Assembly (NCBI GenBank): GCA_011799875.1
Contig: CM022302.1
Coordinates: 521,530,560-521,594,559 of the forward strand
DNA length: 64,000 bases
DNA from: Thinopyrum elongatum
Taxonomy: Eukaryota; Streptophyta; Magnoliopsida; Poales; Poaceae
Direction: 5' to 3'
The position numbers and the translations under genes are program-made. Shown one piece after another: positions 20,588 through 31,743 of this stretch. Positions within the stretch are counted from its first letter, which is position 1; each line of letters opens with the position of its first letter. The notes beneath the pieces are model-generated. The model saw only the letters and a program-made list of their open reading frames with translations, did no database searches and was not told the origin of the DNA.

Positions 20588-22080
20588 CTACATTTGTGGC
20601 TCCTCGGTCAGCATGTTCATAACCACCTTGATCTGAAGATCTTCACGGGTGGTGGTCTTGAAACCGAAAAGAACGGCTTTTATGAATCTTGAGCTCTTCA
20701 CTGTCAACAAAATCACTCCATCCCTTGTTGAAGATGATGCGGCCATCATCACACTTGTGGTACTTGACCGGCATGAAACTGTCGTTGCACAGCCGAATGC
20801 CAGCAAGCCCATCTCCCGGTATCTCGCGATCTCCTGGGGTGTTCAGGGTGTCGACAACTTTCGCCTGTAATCTTTGTATGCACCATCATAGGAAGAAAAA
20901 TTATCAAATATGTTAAGGAACAGTAAACAAAAGGATCTCCGGCTACATCTACAAATATATTACATAAGGATACATCTACATTTATGGGAAACAAAAGGAT
21001 ATGCAAAAACACACATCAGTGTATTCACTGGTTTCAGCTACAATAGCATAGCATTAATCTTTCTCTCCATGAAAAAAACAAAGAAAATTGCATACAAAAT
21101 AGAAAATACTAATACACCAAAAACATACCATCGTCTTTCCTGCTATGTTCGAACTGGTGAAGCGGTGGACAAAAAATGCACCTATATAACCTTTCTTCAT
21201 CGCCAAAAGGTCATGTAGGTTCAGCTCCTCTTGCTTCGTCAGATTAATTCCCTTCGTTATGACAGCTGATTCTAGAGGATCTTTACGCTCTTCATTTTGA
21301 TCGCATGTCCTTGGGAGGTTGCAGAAGTACACCATAGGAATGTCTTCAGTCAAATCAAAGGAGACAAGGTCGCCTTCTCGCAGGTCGAAATCTTCAACAA
21401 ACCTGCACCAGTTTTCACCACCGATGATCGCCCTTGAATTCCCTTTGTACATGCCAAAATCATACGTGCGACTCCCTCGCGCTTGAAAAAGCAATGAACT
21501 ATCTGGGATGGCGCTGAACTGGTGCCATGCGTAGCATGGCATGATCTGTAGATGTAGAATTTAATTGCTATTTATTTCCTACATTTTGTTGATCTTCAAA
21601 GTAGAGGGGAACAAACATAATACAAGTAAAAATTGACATGCTTATTTATACCACAGCTGAAGTGTCCCCATCTAGCCTGATGGTAAATGTCAACCCAGTG
21701 GCATTGGGCCTGTTGCAGTCCTGTCGACAGGTTATGCACACCACCTGTGTAAACAAAATAAAATGAAGAAAAGCAAAGGATGAGAATTTAAGAAAAGGGC
21801 TTATAGAGCATGTAAACACACTAAGCAACAATCATACAGTATAATCAACAAAGGTACTACATCAGTAATCAACAATCATACACTTGAACTGGGCGGGTGG
21901 CTCGCCCTCCACTCCTCATAACCCCGCAACGCAGCGCGTGCCCGCCGCACCACAGCTTGTTCAGACATGTCCTTCTCCTGATCGTCGACCAACAGCATGG
22001 GCTCATCCGGAGCGTTGACGTGCGGCATTGGCTCCTCCTCTGCAGCACGACTGAGGTAGTGTCTGATACTGAGCAGTAAT
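20588..22080 (-). pseudogene. Two-B3-domain DNA-binding protein, frameshifted
   Basis: Minus-strand exons with GT/AG borders can be traced. 21744-21652 contains RPNATGLTFTIRLDGDTSAV. 21545-21129 completes the first B3 domain with YKGNSRAIIGGENWCRFVED and DLREGDLVSFDL. 20864-20588 holds the second B3 domain with CDDGRIIFNKGWSDFV. A probable acidic upstream exon lies at about 22045-21885 (DEPMLLVDDQEKDMSEQ). In the last exon the frame shifts by one base near 20677-20690: the normal frame meets TGA, while the adjacent frame continues AVLFGFKTTTREDLQIKV to a stop at 20588. B3 proteins bind DNA as plant transcription regulators. The break in the last domain and the unclear N-terminus indicate a pseudogene or captured gene copy. 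Confidence 0.65.
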
Positions 22081-23394
22081 ATCTGAGAAAAGTCCTATCA
22101 AAACATAATTCCTACTAGTCCTGTTACTCGGCCAACCCGAATGTACACACGCACACCTTCAACATACAACCCATCTACATACATCCGCATCCAACAATTT
22201 GTTCCTGGAAAAAGAAAACAAAATCTGTTCTGGAAGGACGAAGGATCGTCAGGGTAACCAACTCAATTAGCCCACTCGTCTATCATATTGAAGAAAATGA
22301 ACTTACTTCACCTTTTCCTGGTACTACATAAGCACACAAAATAAAGATTAAAATAATTCCTAAAAACTCTGATATATTGTATGCCCTCACATTTATAATC
22401 TTTAAAACATGAACTTAATTTGGGCAACAGAATTAAGAGGTTATTGTTATTTCCCTAGAAAGATACAAATATTTGGATCAAAATTTCATATTCTGCAAAA
22501 AAAAACAAAAACTGCAGTAAATATTATTCTGAGAAATGTTTAGTTGACTTCCAATCTAGGACTAGAAGTTAATGGCTGCCATACTAATTAAACCCAACCT
22601 AATTTTGGCCATAAAAGGAATTTAATCCACTAGCCCAGCCTATAAGTTTTGAGCCCACCTCCGGTTTCTTCCTGGATTCGCCACTGCACAAGGCCAATTT
22701 TTTTTTAAGTTTTTAAAGAACAGTTTGCTGATATTTGCTGCTATTGTGTTAAGCATCTGCACTTGCTCATAGTTATGAAAACCCTGGAATACCGAAACCC
22801 TAGAAAAAAATATCGAGTAAGCCACCGATGTAGAAAACTTCCTTCAATCTCTGCATCGCCTTCCATCTAACCTTCGATTTAAAAATCTTAACAATCTAAT
22901 CTCCGACTTTAAAAACCATATCCAACTCCCAAAATGGCAACACAACAAGGAACAAAGAAGTCGAAGATTACAAGTTAGGGTTTCTCACCTCACCTGGCCG
23001 CCGGTAGTCGCTAGGTGCTTGCTGGCGGCCTCCCAATCTCACTCCGTGCTCTTCTGCTCCAACCGTCAAGAGCAACCAGGCGAGTAGGCGGCGGGGTGGT
23101 GGCAGGGTGGTGTGTGGTGGGGGTGGGAGGGAGGAGGGGGTGGGGGTGTGTGGGCGGTGGGGGTGATGACACGGACCCTATCCGTGTGTCAAGCACAGAA
23201 AATAACGGCCCATGGGTCCAGATCATAAAGAAACAACCAAACAGGCCCACATGCCGCTTACCAGTCACAAAGGAAAACCCTCTGTTACTAATAAAAAAAC
23301 AAAGGAAAACCATCTTCTCTAAAAAACAAAAACAAAGGAAAACCGTAAAAAAATAGGGAAATTCTCAACTAACCATTTATTTAGCTACTGCGTG
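22081..23394 (-). other. Upstream region of the B3 pseudogene with a G-quadruplex-prone tract
   Basis: No domain is visible in 22100-22980. On the minus strand, 23190-22985 resembles a 5' untranslated leader (CCACC-rich) ending in a plausible splice donor, CAGGTGAGG. The plus strand from 23090 to 23166 has at least six runs of three to five G. A purine-rich AAACAAAGGAAAACC repeat follows (23280-23345). I could not find a TATA box. Confidence 0.35.
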
Positions 23395-25336
23395 GAGGTT
23401 GGCCCCTGTGGGGAGATTCGATCGACCTCTCCTTATTTTTTGGGTGAGTTCAACGTGAATATGATGGTGAGAGGCTCAAGGAGGAGTTTTGTGCGTTTAC
23501 AACACCTTTGTTTTGGAAAAAAATGCACCTTACAATGTGAAATTACAAAATCATTATTCATAAGTGCTAAAAATTCCTTATTTATAAAAACTTGTTTGTC
23601 TTGACACAAAAAAAACTTGAATTATGGGGGTAGTTAATTGCGTGGCCTTTCTCGCCCCCTCCATCCCTCGCATATTCGGGCCATTTACCGCATTTCTACG
23701 GTTGTAACCTCGAAAGTTCAAGATCTTACGCGGCCAGATGAAATCATAGCAGGGAATGGGATGAATGCCCCATGTTAAGATCTTTGGTCCATATATGGGC
23801 CATATGCTACCAAAGGGAGGCGTGGCCTCGACGCCGATCTCTAGGGCTATGAAGCACGTCTGTTATCATTATAATTAATGTAAATTCACGAGGGGCTAAA
23901 AATTCACGCAACCTGGCATGGTGTCATCATACAACCCCTAGAGGGTGTGGTAAAAGATCGAGAGTGGCATGCATCGGCCCTCACATAGGTTGTGTGCAAA
24001 CGGGGGCATATCGCATGTCGGATCAAGCCATCGAGAGAGAATGTGTCTAGCCTGTGAAGGGAGTGCGGGGCACGTTCCTTCATTTGCCTTAAATCTCGGT
24101 GCCACGTGATGTTAAACCTAGTAACCAAGGCCCGTCCCGTGCTTCGTGCTCAGCTGGACCCACAACATGCATGCACACATGTCCACGTATGAGTCTACAC
24201 GATGGGGATGCATGGTTCGGGGACTGGCATAAGTGGTGTGAGTCATGTGTCTAAGTGTTGCTCCATGTGGGTCTAGACGGCAGGGGTGCATGGTTTGGAT
24301 CTAGCTACCGAGAAGGCAAGGCGTCCGGTTTGTGCCTAAGCGGTGCTTCACGGGCCCTGTCGTGGTCCCATCATATGACCCATGAAGGGTGTGGTCAAAC
24401 ACCGAGAGCGGCACGCATAAGCCCGCACGCGGAATTTGTGGAAATGAGGCCATATCGCATGCTGGATCTAGCCAATGGGAGGGAATGAGTTCGGCATGCA
24501 GACGGAGTGTGGGGCCTGTTCCTTCATTTTCCTCAAAATTCGGTGCCGCTTGATGTGGGCCCTAGCCACAAAGGTCCGTCCAGTGCATCGCACTCTGCTG
24601 GATTCACAACATGCATGCACACTTGGCCATGTAGGCACCCACCGTAAACCTTTAGCCAAGTTGACCCACATCATCCATCCACCCTTGACCCCACCTTGGT
24701 TCATTGAATCTCCGACGATTTCCTTCCCTCGATATGCCAAGCATGTTGAAACGACACACGGCTACACGTCTTGCACACCGAGATTGGGCATCATGCACTA
24801 GTGCCAACAAACATGTCCAGCTAAGCATCTTTGCCCATGGTCTTGATTGAGGTGGCTAGCGGTGCATGTTGTCGGCCCGGTTGGCTAGGGGTGCATGATA
24901 TGGGTCGACATGAATCGCATCGCATCGCATCAAGATTCCCCTCTCCTGTACCGGACGCCGAAGCAGCACACGTGCATGGAAGAAGAATCTGCATGGTTGC
25001 TGCCGGAGCTTGGATGAGACGCCATGGGATAGGTGCATGCTGAAATTCAATATTTAGGAATTGATAACAAATGAAAACGACAATTCAATTATTTGTACAG
25101 GTGTACAACATGTTTTAAGGAAAATGTGAAATATTACACGTTCACATGCAATTTGGCAACAAGTGCACTTTTGGAGGGAAAAAAATAGGTGCACTTGTTC
25201 CCCTGTTCCTCCCACGATTTTTGTTCCATGTATTTTGCCACAAATATTGGAGGAAGAAATAAGAATGTATTTTCCCCTCAAAAAACGACTTGGGAAGAAA
25301 ATCTCAAGTAACCATATTTAGATACTTTGTGGAGGT
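23395..25336. repeat. Roughly 2-kb repeat, unit 1
   Basis: This unit begins AGGTTGGCCCCTGTGGGGAG and ends at the Tekay insertion site. It matches unit 3 (39897-41190) over its first 1.3 kb and unit 2 (39225-39894) over its last 0.7 kb. It contains an internal duplication: the block with GAGGGTGTGGTAAAA (23941) recurs as AGGGTGTGGTCAAA (24386). No coding frame is conserved between the units. It may be an unclassified transposon remnant or a local satellite-like repeat. Confidence 0.75.
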
Positions 25337-28300
25337 TGTGACGACCCCGGCTTAATCGTGCACTAATCATACACGCAAATGCACACGATCAAGCCTAAGG
25401 ACTCACTTGAAGATATCACAACACAACTCTAAAACATAAATAAAGACATACAAGCTTTATATTACAAGCCAAGGCCTCGAGGGCTCGAATACATAGCTCG
25501 ATGGCATACAAGTGTCAGCGCAAGCATCAGATATCTGGGTACAGATATATTACAGAAATAGAGATAAGCCTTTAGAAAGGCGGGGCAAAATAAAATTCTA
25601 CGATCGAAAGGCGTAGGCCACCTGCCTAGGACCCTCCGAATCCTACTCCTGGTCATCGGTCGGCTCCTCGTAGTAGTACTCGCCGGGAGGGTAGAAGTAG
25701 TAGCCGTAGTCGTCGACAGGGGTAGCTAACTCAGGGGCTCCATCATCTGGATGCGACAAGTGGATATGGGGAGAAAAAGAAAATAAAGAATACGTGAGTA
25801 CTCATCCGAAGTACTCAGAAAGCGAGGATCTACACTACATATGCAACATTTTCAAAGGAAGGCTGTATATGTGGACTGGGCTGAAAAAAGCCATAATAGA
25901 GGGGAGAGCCTAGTCCTATCGAAGACTAACATCTTCATCATCTTCAGCGGTCTTGCAGCAATAGAAGAGTGCAGAATAACATAATGTAAAGTAGTAGTTG
26001 TGTTATCAACCTCGGCCAGGGATCCTTCCTCGACTCCTTGCGAGAAAGCAATCCCAGAGCCATACTATCCATTTCATCTTAAGTCACCAGTTCTAGTTGT
26101 ACCGCTCGGGATACAACTCCGAGTGTCCGTTACCGTAGGACAGGCTATCAATAGATTAGTTCTTCCCTGCAGGGGTGCACCAACTTACCCACCACGCTCG
26201 CTTAACTCCGGCCGGACACACTTTTCTGGGTCATGCCCGGCCTCGGCTAAGCAACACGCCGCAACCCGACCTAGGCTCTAAAGAGAGGTCAGCACGCCGG
26301 ACTAACCTATGCCCCCAGGGGTCTTGGGCCTTCGCCCTAGGAACCCTGCACGTTGTGAGGATGCTCCGGAAGCAGACCTAGCCCCCTTAATACAAGCGCA
26401 GGCTTAACTAGTCCAATCCAAAGCGGGCCGCTCCTCGCTGACGTCAATAGAGCTTCGGCTGATGTATACGATGCAGAACGCCCATACTATGCCCACGTGA
26501 TGGTTAGTGCTATCAGGCCAGAGGCCCCTCGGATCAAATATCCAAACCGTTAGTGTGTTGGCAGTGCGGTGACGAGCAGAGACTCACGAAAGATGTGACC
26601 CTGTCTCCCCGTCTCGAGGACTTGCGGCAAGGGCTAGGAATGCCCGGCCACGCCTCGTGTTCAAATCTCGGGCACCATCCAGGTCCACCCGATTCCACAT
26701 CACTCGCAATTAAGCTCGCGCGGGTACCCCTCAGGACCGACCCGTCTTTATCCAGTATGAATAGTAACACCAGTCATGTAAGTCATCCGTGGGGCTACCA
26801 CATCAAGCAGGAATCCGAGGCATCACCCTCGTTGGATCCCACCTGACGTAAACGTCAAGGTGAACTAGAGAGGCATCACCCTTGAGGTCCACACTTGAGC
26901 AGTTGCACGACAATGTCGTTATCGGGGGTGGTGTAGGAGGAATCACCCTCTCTTACCACAACCGATTAACTAACCTACAAGGTCATTATCAGAAGTGCTA
27001 ACGAGGTATCACCCTCGACACTCGATAGTAACCCAGTAGAGTCGACAACTAAGGGGAAAGTAACGTGCGGTGTCGGGGCCTGGTCTTCAATCCCGTTGCT
27101 CGGGTCTTCTGATAATCCAGCGGGGCAATCGGGATATAGTGGGGTCTCTGATGGTCTCTACCCAACCTATTCTAAATAGTTTAGGATAGCAGGTAAGTAT
27201 CAACAGCAGGTTACAAGTAAACAGGCTATGCGGCAGTTATAGGATACAGTAACAGCAGCAGATTCTAATGCAAGCATAAGAGAGAAGAGAGTGGGCGATA
27301 TCGGAATACTCAAAAGGGGGGTGCTTGCCTATAAGCTCTGGGGCAAGTGGCTGGTCGTCGGGGACGTAGTCGTACTCCGGAGCGACGTCTGCCTCAGGAG
27401 CTACGTCAACGTCGGGATCTAATCGAGAGAGAAAAGGTGGAGGAGACAGGTAAACATAATGCAATCAAATGCAACACGGGGCATGCTATGCTACAATGTA
27501 GTGCAGGGTTGCCTAAAGATATGTCTAAGTCATTTTGGTTATTTTAGGATTAAAGTTGGATTTATTACCGGTGATTATGCACTATTCATCTACCGGATAC
27601 GGACTCAAAGTTGCGGTTTTACCTACGTAGGGGGTTCCGACATAGAAACAGACGACACGATTAGATTCGTCTCGTTGTTCTGATCAACTTTCATGTTTTA
27701 AGTTTTTCGATCTGAGCTACGGTTTAAAAGTTATTAATTTTCAAACTTTAAATGATTTTCTGGAATTATTTTTATTAACAGAATTGAATTATGATGTCAG
27801 CATGATGCCATGCTGACATCAGCAGGTCAAAGGTCAGCTGACCAGTCAAACCTGACATGTGGGTCCAGTGGGACCCACATGTCAGCCTCTGTTACTTTTA
27901 ATAGTGAATTAAACTGATCAGAGTTAATTAGGGGGAAGTGGGCCTCGGGTGTCAGTGGGTGATTAGTTAATCTAATTATTCTTTAGTTATTAAAATGTTT
28001 TAATTAATCTAATTAGTAGAGGGGCCCACTTGTCATACACTGCAGTGAACAGTAATTAGTGTTGACCCAGTCAATGAAGTCAAACGCATCGTGGGGCCCA
28101 TCGGTCAGTGTCTCTGGGCGGGCCCCACCACTTGCCACATCGGAGTGGCGCCAGAGAGAGCTCCGGCGAGCCTCCCGCGGCGGCGAACTCGCCGGAGGAG
28201 TTCGGATCTTCGCCACAGTGGGCCGTTTTGCGTGATTTTTGCTGCGTTCGAACGGTTGCACGACGCCGCATCGAGCTGAGCTAAAACGAGGGCTCGGGGG

Positions 28301-29563
28301 CGACCAAAAGTGGCCGGACGGCGAGGTTTGGCGGAGGCCAGAACCCGGCGAATTTGCAAACGGCGAGGCAGTGAGCAAAACGAGCGGAGCTGGGCTCGTA
28401 TGGCGTCTACGCTAGGTCGCGGACTCGGTGAGGAGCTTGGTAGGCCATGGCAAGGGCTAACACGGCGGCGGCGAGCTCTTTGGCAGAGCCGAGCTCGGCC
28501 ATGGCTGCGACGGTGCAGTAGCTAGCCAGCTAGGAGCTACGCGAGCGCCTAGAGAAAGGCCCTTGGGAGCTTAGTAGGTGCGGGCGCTCACCGAGTGGCG
28601 CACGGAGGCCCTTGGGAGCTTAGTAGCGCAGGAGGTCACCGGAGACGACGAAGATCGCCGAAGGCAGAGAAGAAAGGGGAGCGGCACGATCCACTACCTC
28701 CGGTGCTCCTCGGCTCGAATGGAAGACGCCAGGCGACGGAGAGGATCGGGTCGGAGCTCGCTAACTCGTCGGCTTGGCGAAGAGTGGCCGGTGGCCGCGG
28801 CAACGGCGAGTGACGGCGGCGGTGGCGCTCGGGCATCGCGGATCTAGGGGAGAAGAGGGAGAGGTGAGCGAGGGAGAGTGAGGAGAAAGATGGGGGAGGC
28901 CAGGGGGAATGGACGGGCCTCGTCCTTATCTTCTTACTGTCGGCGGGCGTCGGTGGCTGCCGCGGTGTCACGCGCTCGCCGGTGCGCGCGCGCGCAGCCA
29001 CGGGCGCGGCGACACGGCGATGGAGAGAGAGGGAGGTTGGGCCAGGCGGCCCGTTTCGGGGCATTGTGCACTTAGGCCCAGTGCACAGTGCCTCATTTTA
29101 TTTTTCTGTTTTCTGCTTTGTATTTCTTTATTTATTTTCTGTTTTGAAATAGTTAGGTCACTTTTGCATTTTTGTAAAATATGAGAGTTGTCCCCAATAT
29201 TACAATGCAATATTTCCTTTCACCAAAAATTTGGTTTGGGCAAATTTGAATTTCTTTTGGATTTGATATTATTATAAATGATTTAAATAATGCTGTTTTG
29301 GTGCTGTTTCATGTGGTTTAAATCATTTAACTAATTGCATCATCATTGTTTATATTTTTATGAGTGCTTTTGGAATATTTGCTATTTAAGGAACATTTTT
29401 CCAATAGTGTTTGAGCAACTTCATATTTCACTTTTGAATTTGAGTTGATTTCCACAATAGATTTTGAATTGTTGGGATTAATCACTATGACTAGGCACTG
29501 CAAATGATATGACTTGGCATTATTAGCAGTTGATCACAGTGACTAATACGCAGGGGTGTTACA
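25337..29563 (-). repeat. 3' LTR of the Tekay element, full length (4227 bp)
   Basis: This LTR is complete, from TGTGACGACC to GTGTTACA. It has an AT-rich half and a very GC-rich section (28080-29070) rich in CG and GCG. It holds a short duplication not found in the other LTR (GGCCCTTGGGAGCTTAGTAG at 28558 and 28607). Long open frames in the GC-rich part exist on both strands and are not conserved as proteins. Confidence 0.9.
27793..27884. other. Two adjacent perfect hairpins inside the LTR
   Basis: GATGTCAGCATG (27793-27804) pairs with CATGCTGACATC (27809-27820). TGACATGTGGGTCC (27853-27866) pairs with GGACCCACATGTCA (27871-27884), and each has a 4-nt loop. The second hairpin is kept in the other LTR (36429-36460), while the first is imperfect there (36366-36392). 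Confidence 0.75.
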
Positions 29564-29600
29564 AGTTCTCCTCTAAAAGAAATTCTCGTCCCGAGAATTT
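29564..29600 (-). other. Polypurine tract and hairpin next to the 3' LTR
   Basis: On the minus strand the purine-rich AGAGGAGAA precedes the LTR start TGTAACACC. Immediately upstream is a perfect 9-bp inverted repeat, AAATTCTCG / CGAGAATTT (29580-29588 and 29592-29600, 3-nt loop). A matching hairpin sits in the same place in the plus-strand element at 57798-57817. Confidence 0.7.
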
Positions 29601-29808
29601 AGGAGGTGGAAGGAAAGAGGTCGGGATATTCGTCCCGAAGATGATCCTCGCGTTCCCAAGTGGCTTCATCTTCACTATGATTCGACCACTGCACTTTCAG
29701 GAACTTGGTCGTCTTCTGACGAGTTCGACGTTCAGCTTCATCGAGAATGCAGATGGGATGCTCCTTATAAGAAAGATTATCTTGCAACTGGAGCATCTCG
29801 TGATCCAC
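29599..29808 (-). pseudogene. Integrase C-terminal chromodomain segment
   Basis: This is the last part of the Tekay polyprotein. It reads ICILDEAERRTRQKTTKFLK, VQWSNHSEDEATWEREDHL and YPDLFPS, the chromodomain that in this lineage targets integration to marked chromatin. It is in the same frame as the integrase upstream and is separated from it by a single nonsense codon (TGA 29839-29841) at a position normally Arg. Confidence 0.85.
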
Positions 29809-29838
29809 GGCCCGGTGCGGAGATTCCTTGAAGCATTT

Positions 29839-30711
29839 TCAAAGTTGCGATACATGAAAGACATCATGGATATGAGAGAATTGCGGTGGCAACTCCAATT
29901 TGTACGCCACCTGTCCACATCTAGCCACGATGCGGAAAGGACCAATATAGCGAGGAGCTAGCTTGCCCTTAATTCCGAATCGACGGGTGCCCTTCATAGG
30001 AGTGACACGAAGGTAAGCTTGATCACCCGGTTGACAAGTCAGACCCCATCGTTTGCGATCATAGTTGCTCTTCTGGCGGTCCTGAGCCGCCTTGAGATTT
30101 TCTCGGACAATTCTGACTTGTTCTTCAGCATGTTGGATAATGTCCGATCCCACGAGAGGTCGTTCCCCAGTTTCTGACCAATTCAGAGGGGTTTGACACT
30201 TACGTCCATAAAGCACTTCGAAGGGGGCCATTTTCAAGCTAGCTTGATAGCTGTTATTATAAGAGAATTCGGCATACGGGAGAGATTCTTCCCACTTCTT
30301 ACCGAATGATATAACACAAGCCCGAAGCATATCTTCAAGCACTTGATTTACTCGCTCGACTTGGCCTAGGGATTGAGGATGATAAGCTGAACTCCAAGTA
30401 ATGTGAGTTCCCATAGCTTCTTGGAAACTTTCCCAGAATTTGGAAGTGAAAAGACCGCCACGGTCCGAACTGATCTCCTTCGGAATACCGCGGAGTGAAA
30501 CAATTCTAGAGATGTAAAGTTCTGCTAACTGACTAGCAGTGATAGTCTCCTTGGCAGGCAGGAAATGAGCAACCTTGGAAAGTTGGTCGACGACGACAAG
30601 AATAGCTTCATGACCTTTCTGAGACTTGGGAGGACTAGTAATGAAATCCATTTGCACTTTATCCCATTTCCACAAAGGAATAGGGTGTGGTTGAAGAATT
30701 CCAGCAGGCTT
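29839..30711 (-). pseudogene. Integrase core and GPY-type C-terminal region
   Basis: The DDE residues are visible: QMDFITSPPK (first Asp), SSDRGGLFTSKFW (second Asp) and GQVERVNQVLEDMLR (Glu). They are followed by YIGPFRIVARCGQVAYKLEL, the GPF/Y module of chromoviral integrases. The segment is bounded by nonsense codons at 30712-30714 and 29839-29841 but shares the frame of its neighbours. The catalytic core itself appears intact. Confidence 0.88.
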
Positions 30712-31743
30712 CTAATGTTCTGCCTTCATGCGACGGCATACGTCACATTCAGCAACATATCGAGCAATGTCCTGCTTCATTTTAGACCACCAGTACCTTT
30801 GTCGAAGATCCCGATACATCTTGGTGCTACCCGGATGGATAGACAGCGGTGTATCATGAGCTTCTTTCATAACCTTATCAGTCATAAGCTCGAAGCGAGG
30901 TACCACAATGAGGTCTCTGAAATACATGGTTCCATCTTCAGCAACTGAGAAATCCCTGTACTTCTCAAGGTGAAGCTCTTTCTTCATCAGATCGATTTCA
31001 GCATCTTTGGCTTGCGCAATCTTTACAGCTTTCTCAAGGTCTGGCTGTACCACAAGGTTATTAAGCGAACCCGGCGGAACGATACAGACGTTCAACTTGC
31101 GCAATTCTTCATATAGTTGAGGTTGAGCTTGCTTAACCATGAGGTTGTTGCAATAGGACTTGCGGCTCAAGGCATCAACCATCACATTAGCCTTGCCAGG
31201 GGTATAATAAATACCACAGTCATAGTCCGTAATTGTTTCCAACCATCGCTGTTGATGGAGATTAAGATCCGGTTGAGTGAATAAATACTTCAGACTCTGG
31301 TGATCGGTATAAATCTCACACCGATTACCAAGGAGATAGTGACGCCACTGCTTCAAAGCATAGATCACAGCAGCGAGTTCGAGATCATGCATTGGATAGT
31401 TCTCTTCGTGTGGACGCAATTGTCGCGAGGCATATGCAATTACCTTCCGTTCTTGCATTAGAACACAGCCTAATCCTTGACGAGAGGCGTCGCAATATAT
31501 CACAAAGTCCTTGCAAGAATCAGGTGCAGCAAGCACTGGAGCAGAAGTAAGCTTGTCCTTGAGGGTCTGGAAACTCTCCTGACATTTATCTGTCCACTCA
31601 AACTTAACGCCTTTGTGGAGCAGATTAGTCAGGGGCTTGGCAATCTTGGAAAAGTTTTCGACGAATCATCAACAATAACTTGCAAGGCCGAGGAAACTTC
31701 GGACTTGCTTGGCATTCTTCGGAGGAGTCTAGTCAAGAATAGC
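30712..31743 (-). pseudogene. RT connection, RNase H and integrase zinc-binding region
   Basis: This segment holds the end of RT, RNase H ([39 protein letters not shown]) and the integrase HHCC finger end ([15 protein letters not shown]). The first third contains nonsense codons at 31729-31731 (TAG), 31669-31671 and 31666-31668 (TGA TGA). It is closed by TAG 30712-30714 where related elements have Gln. The frame is unchanged throughout. Confidence 0.85.

Noticed and set aside
23015..23356. 113-codon plus-strand frame with a Gly/Val-rich core
   Set aside because: It is the translation of a G-rich tract opposite the presumed B3 leader.
28013..29184. Several open frames on both strands in the Tekay 3' LTR, repeated at 36586-37770
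   Set aside because: CG-rich LTR sequence. The overlapping frames have no domain and are not conserved between the two LTRs.
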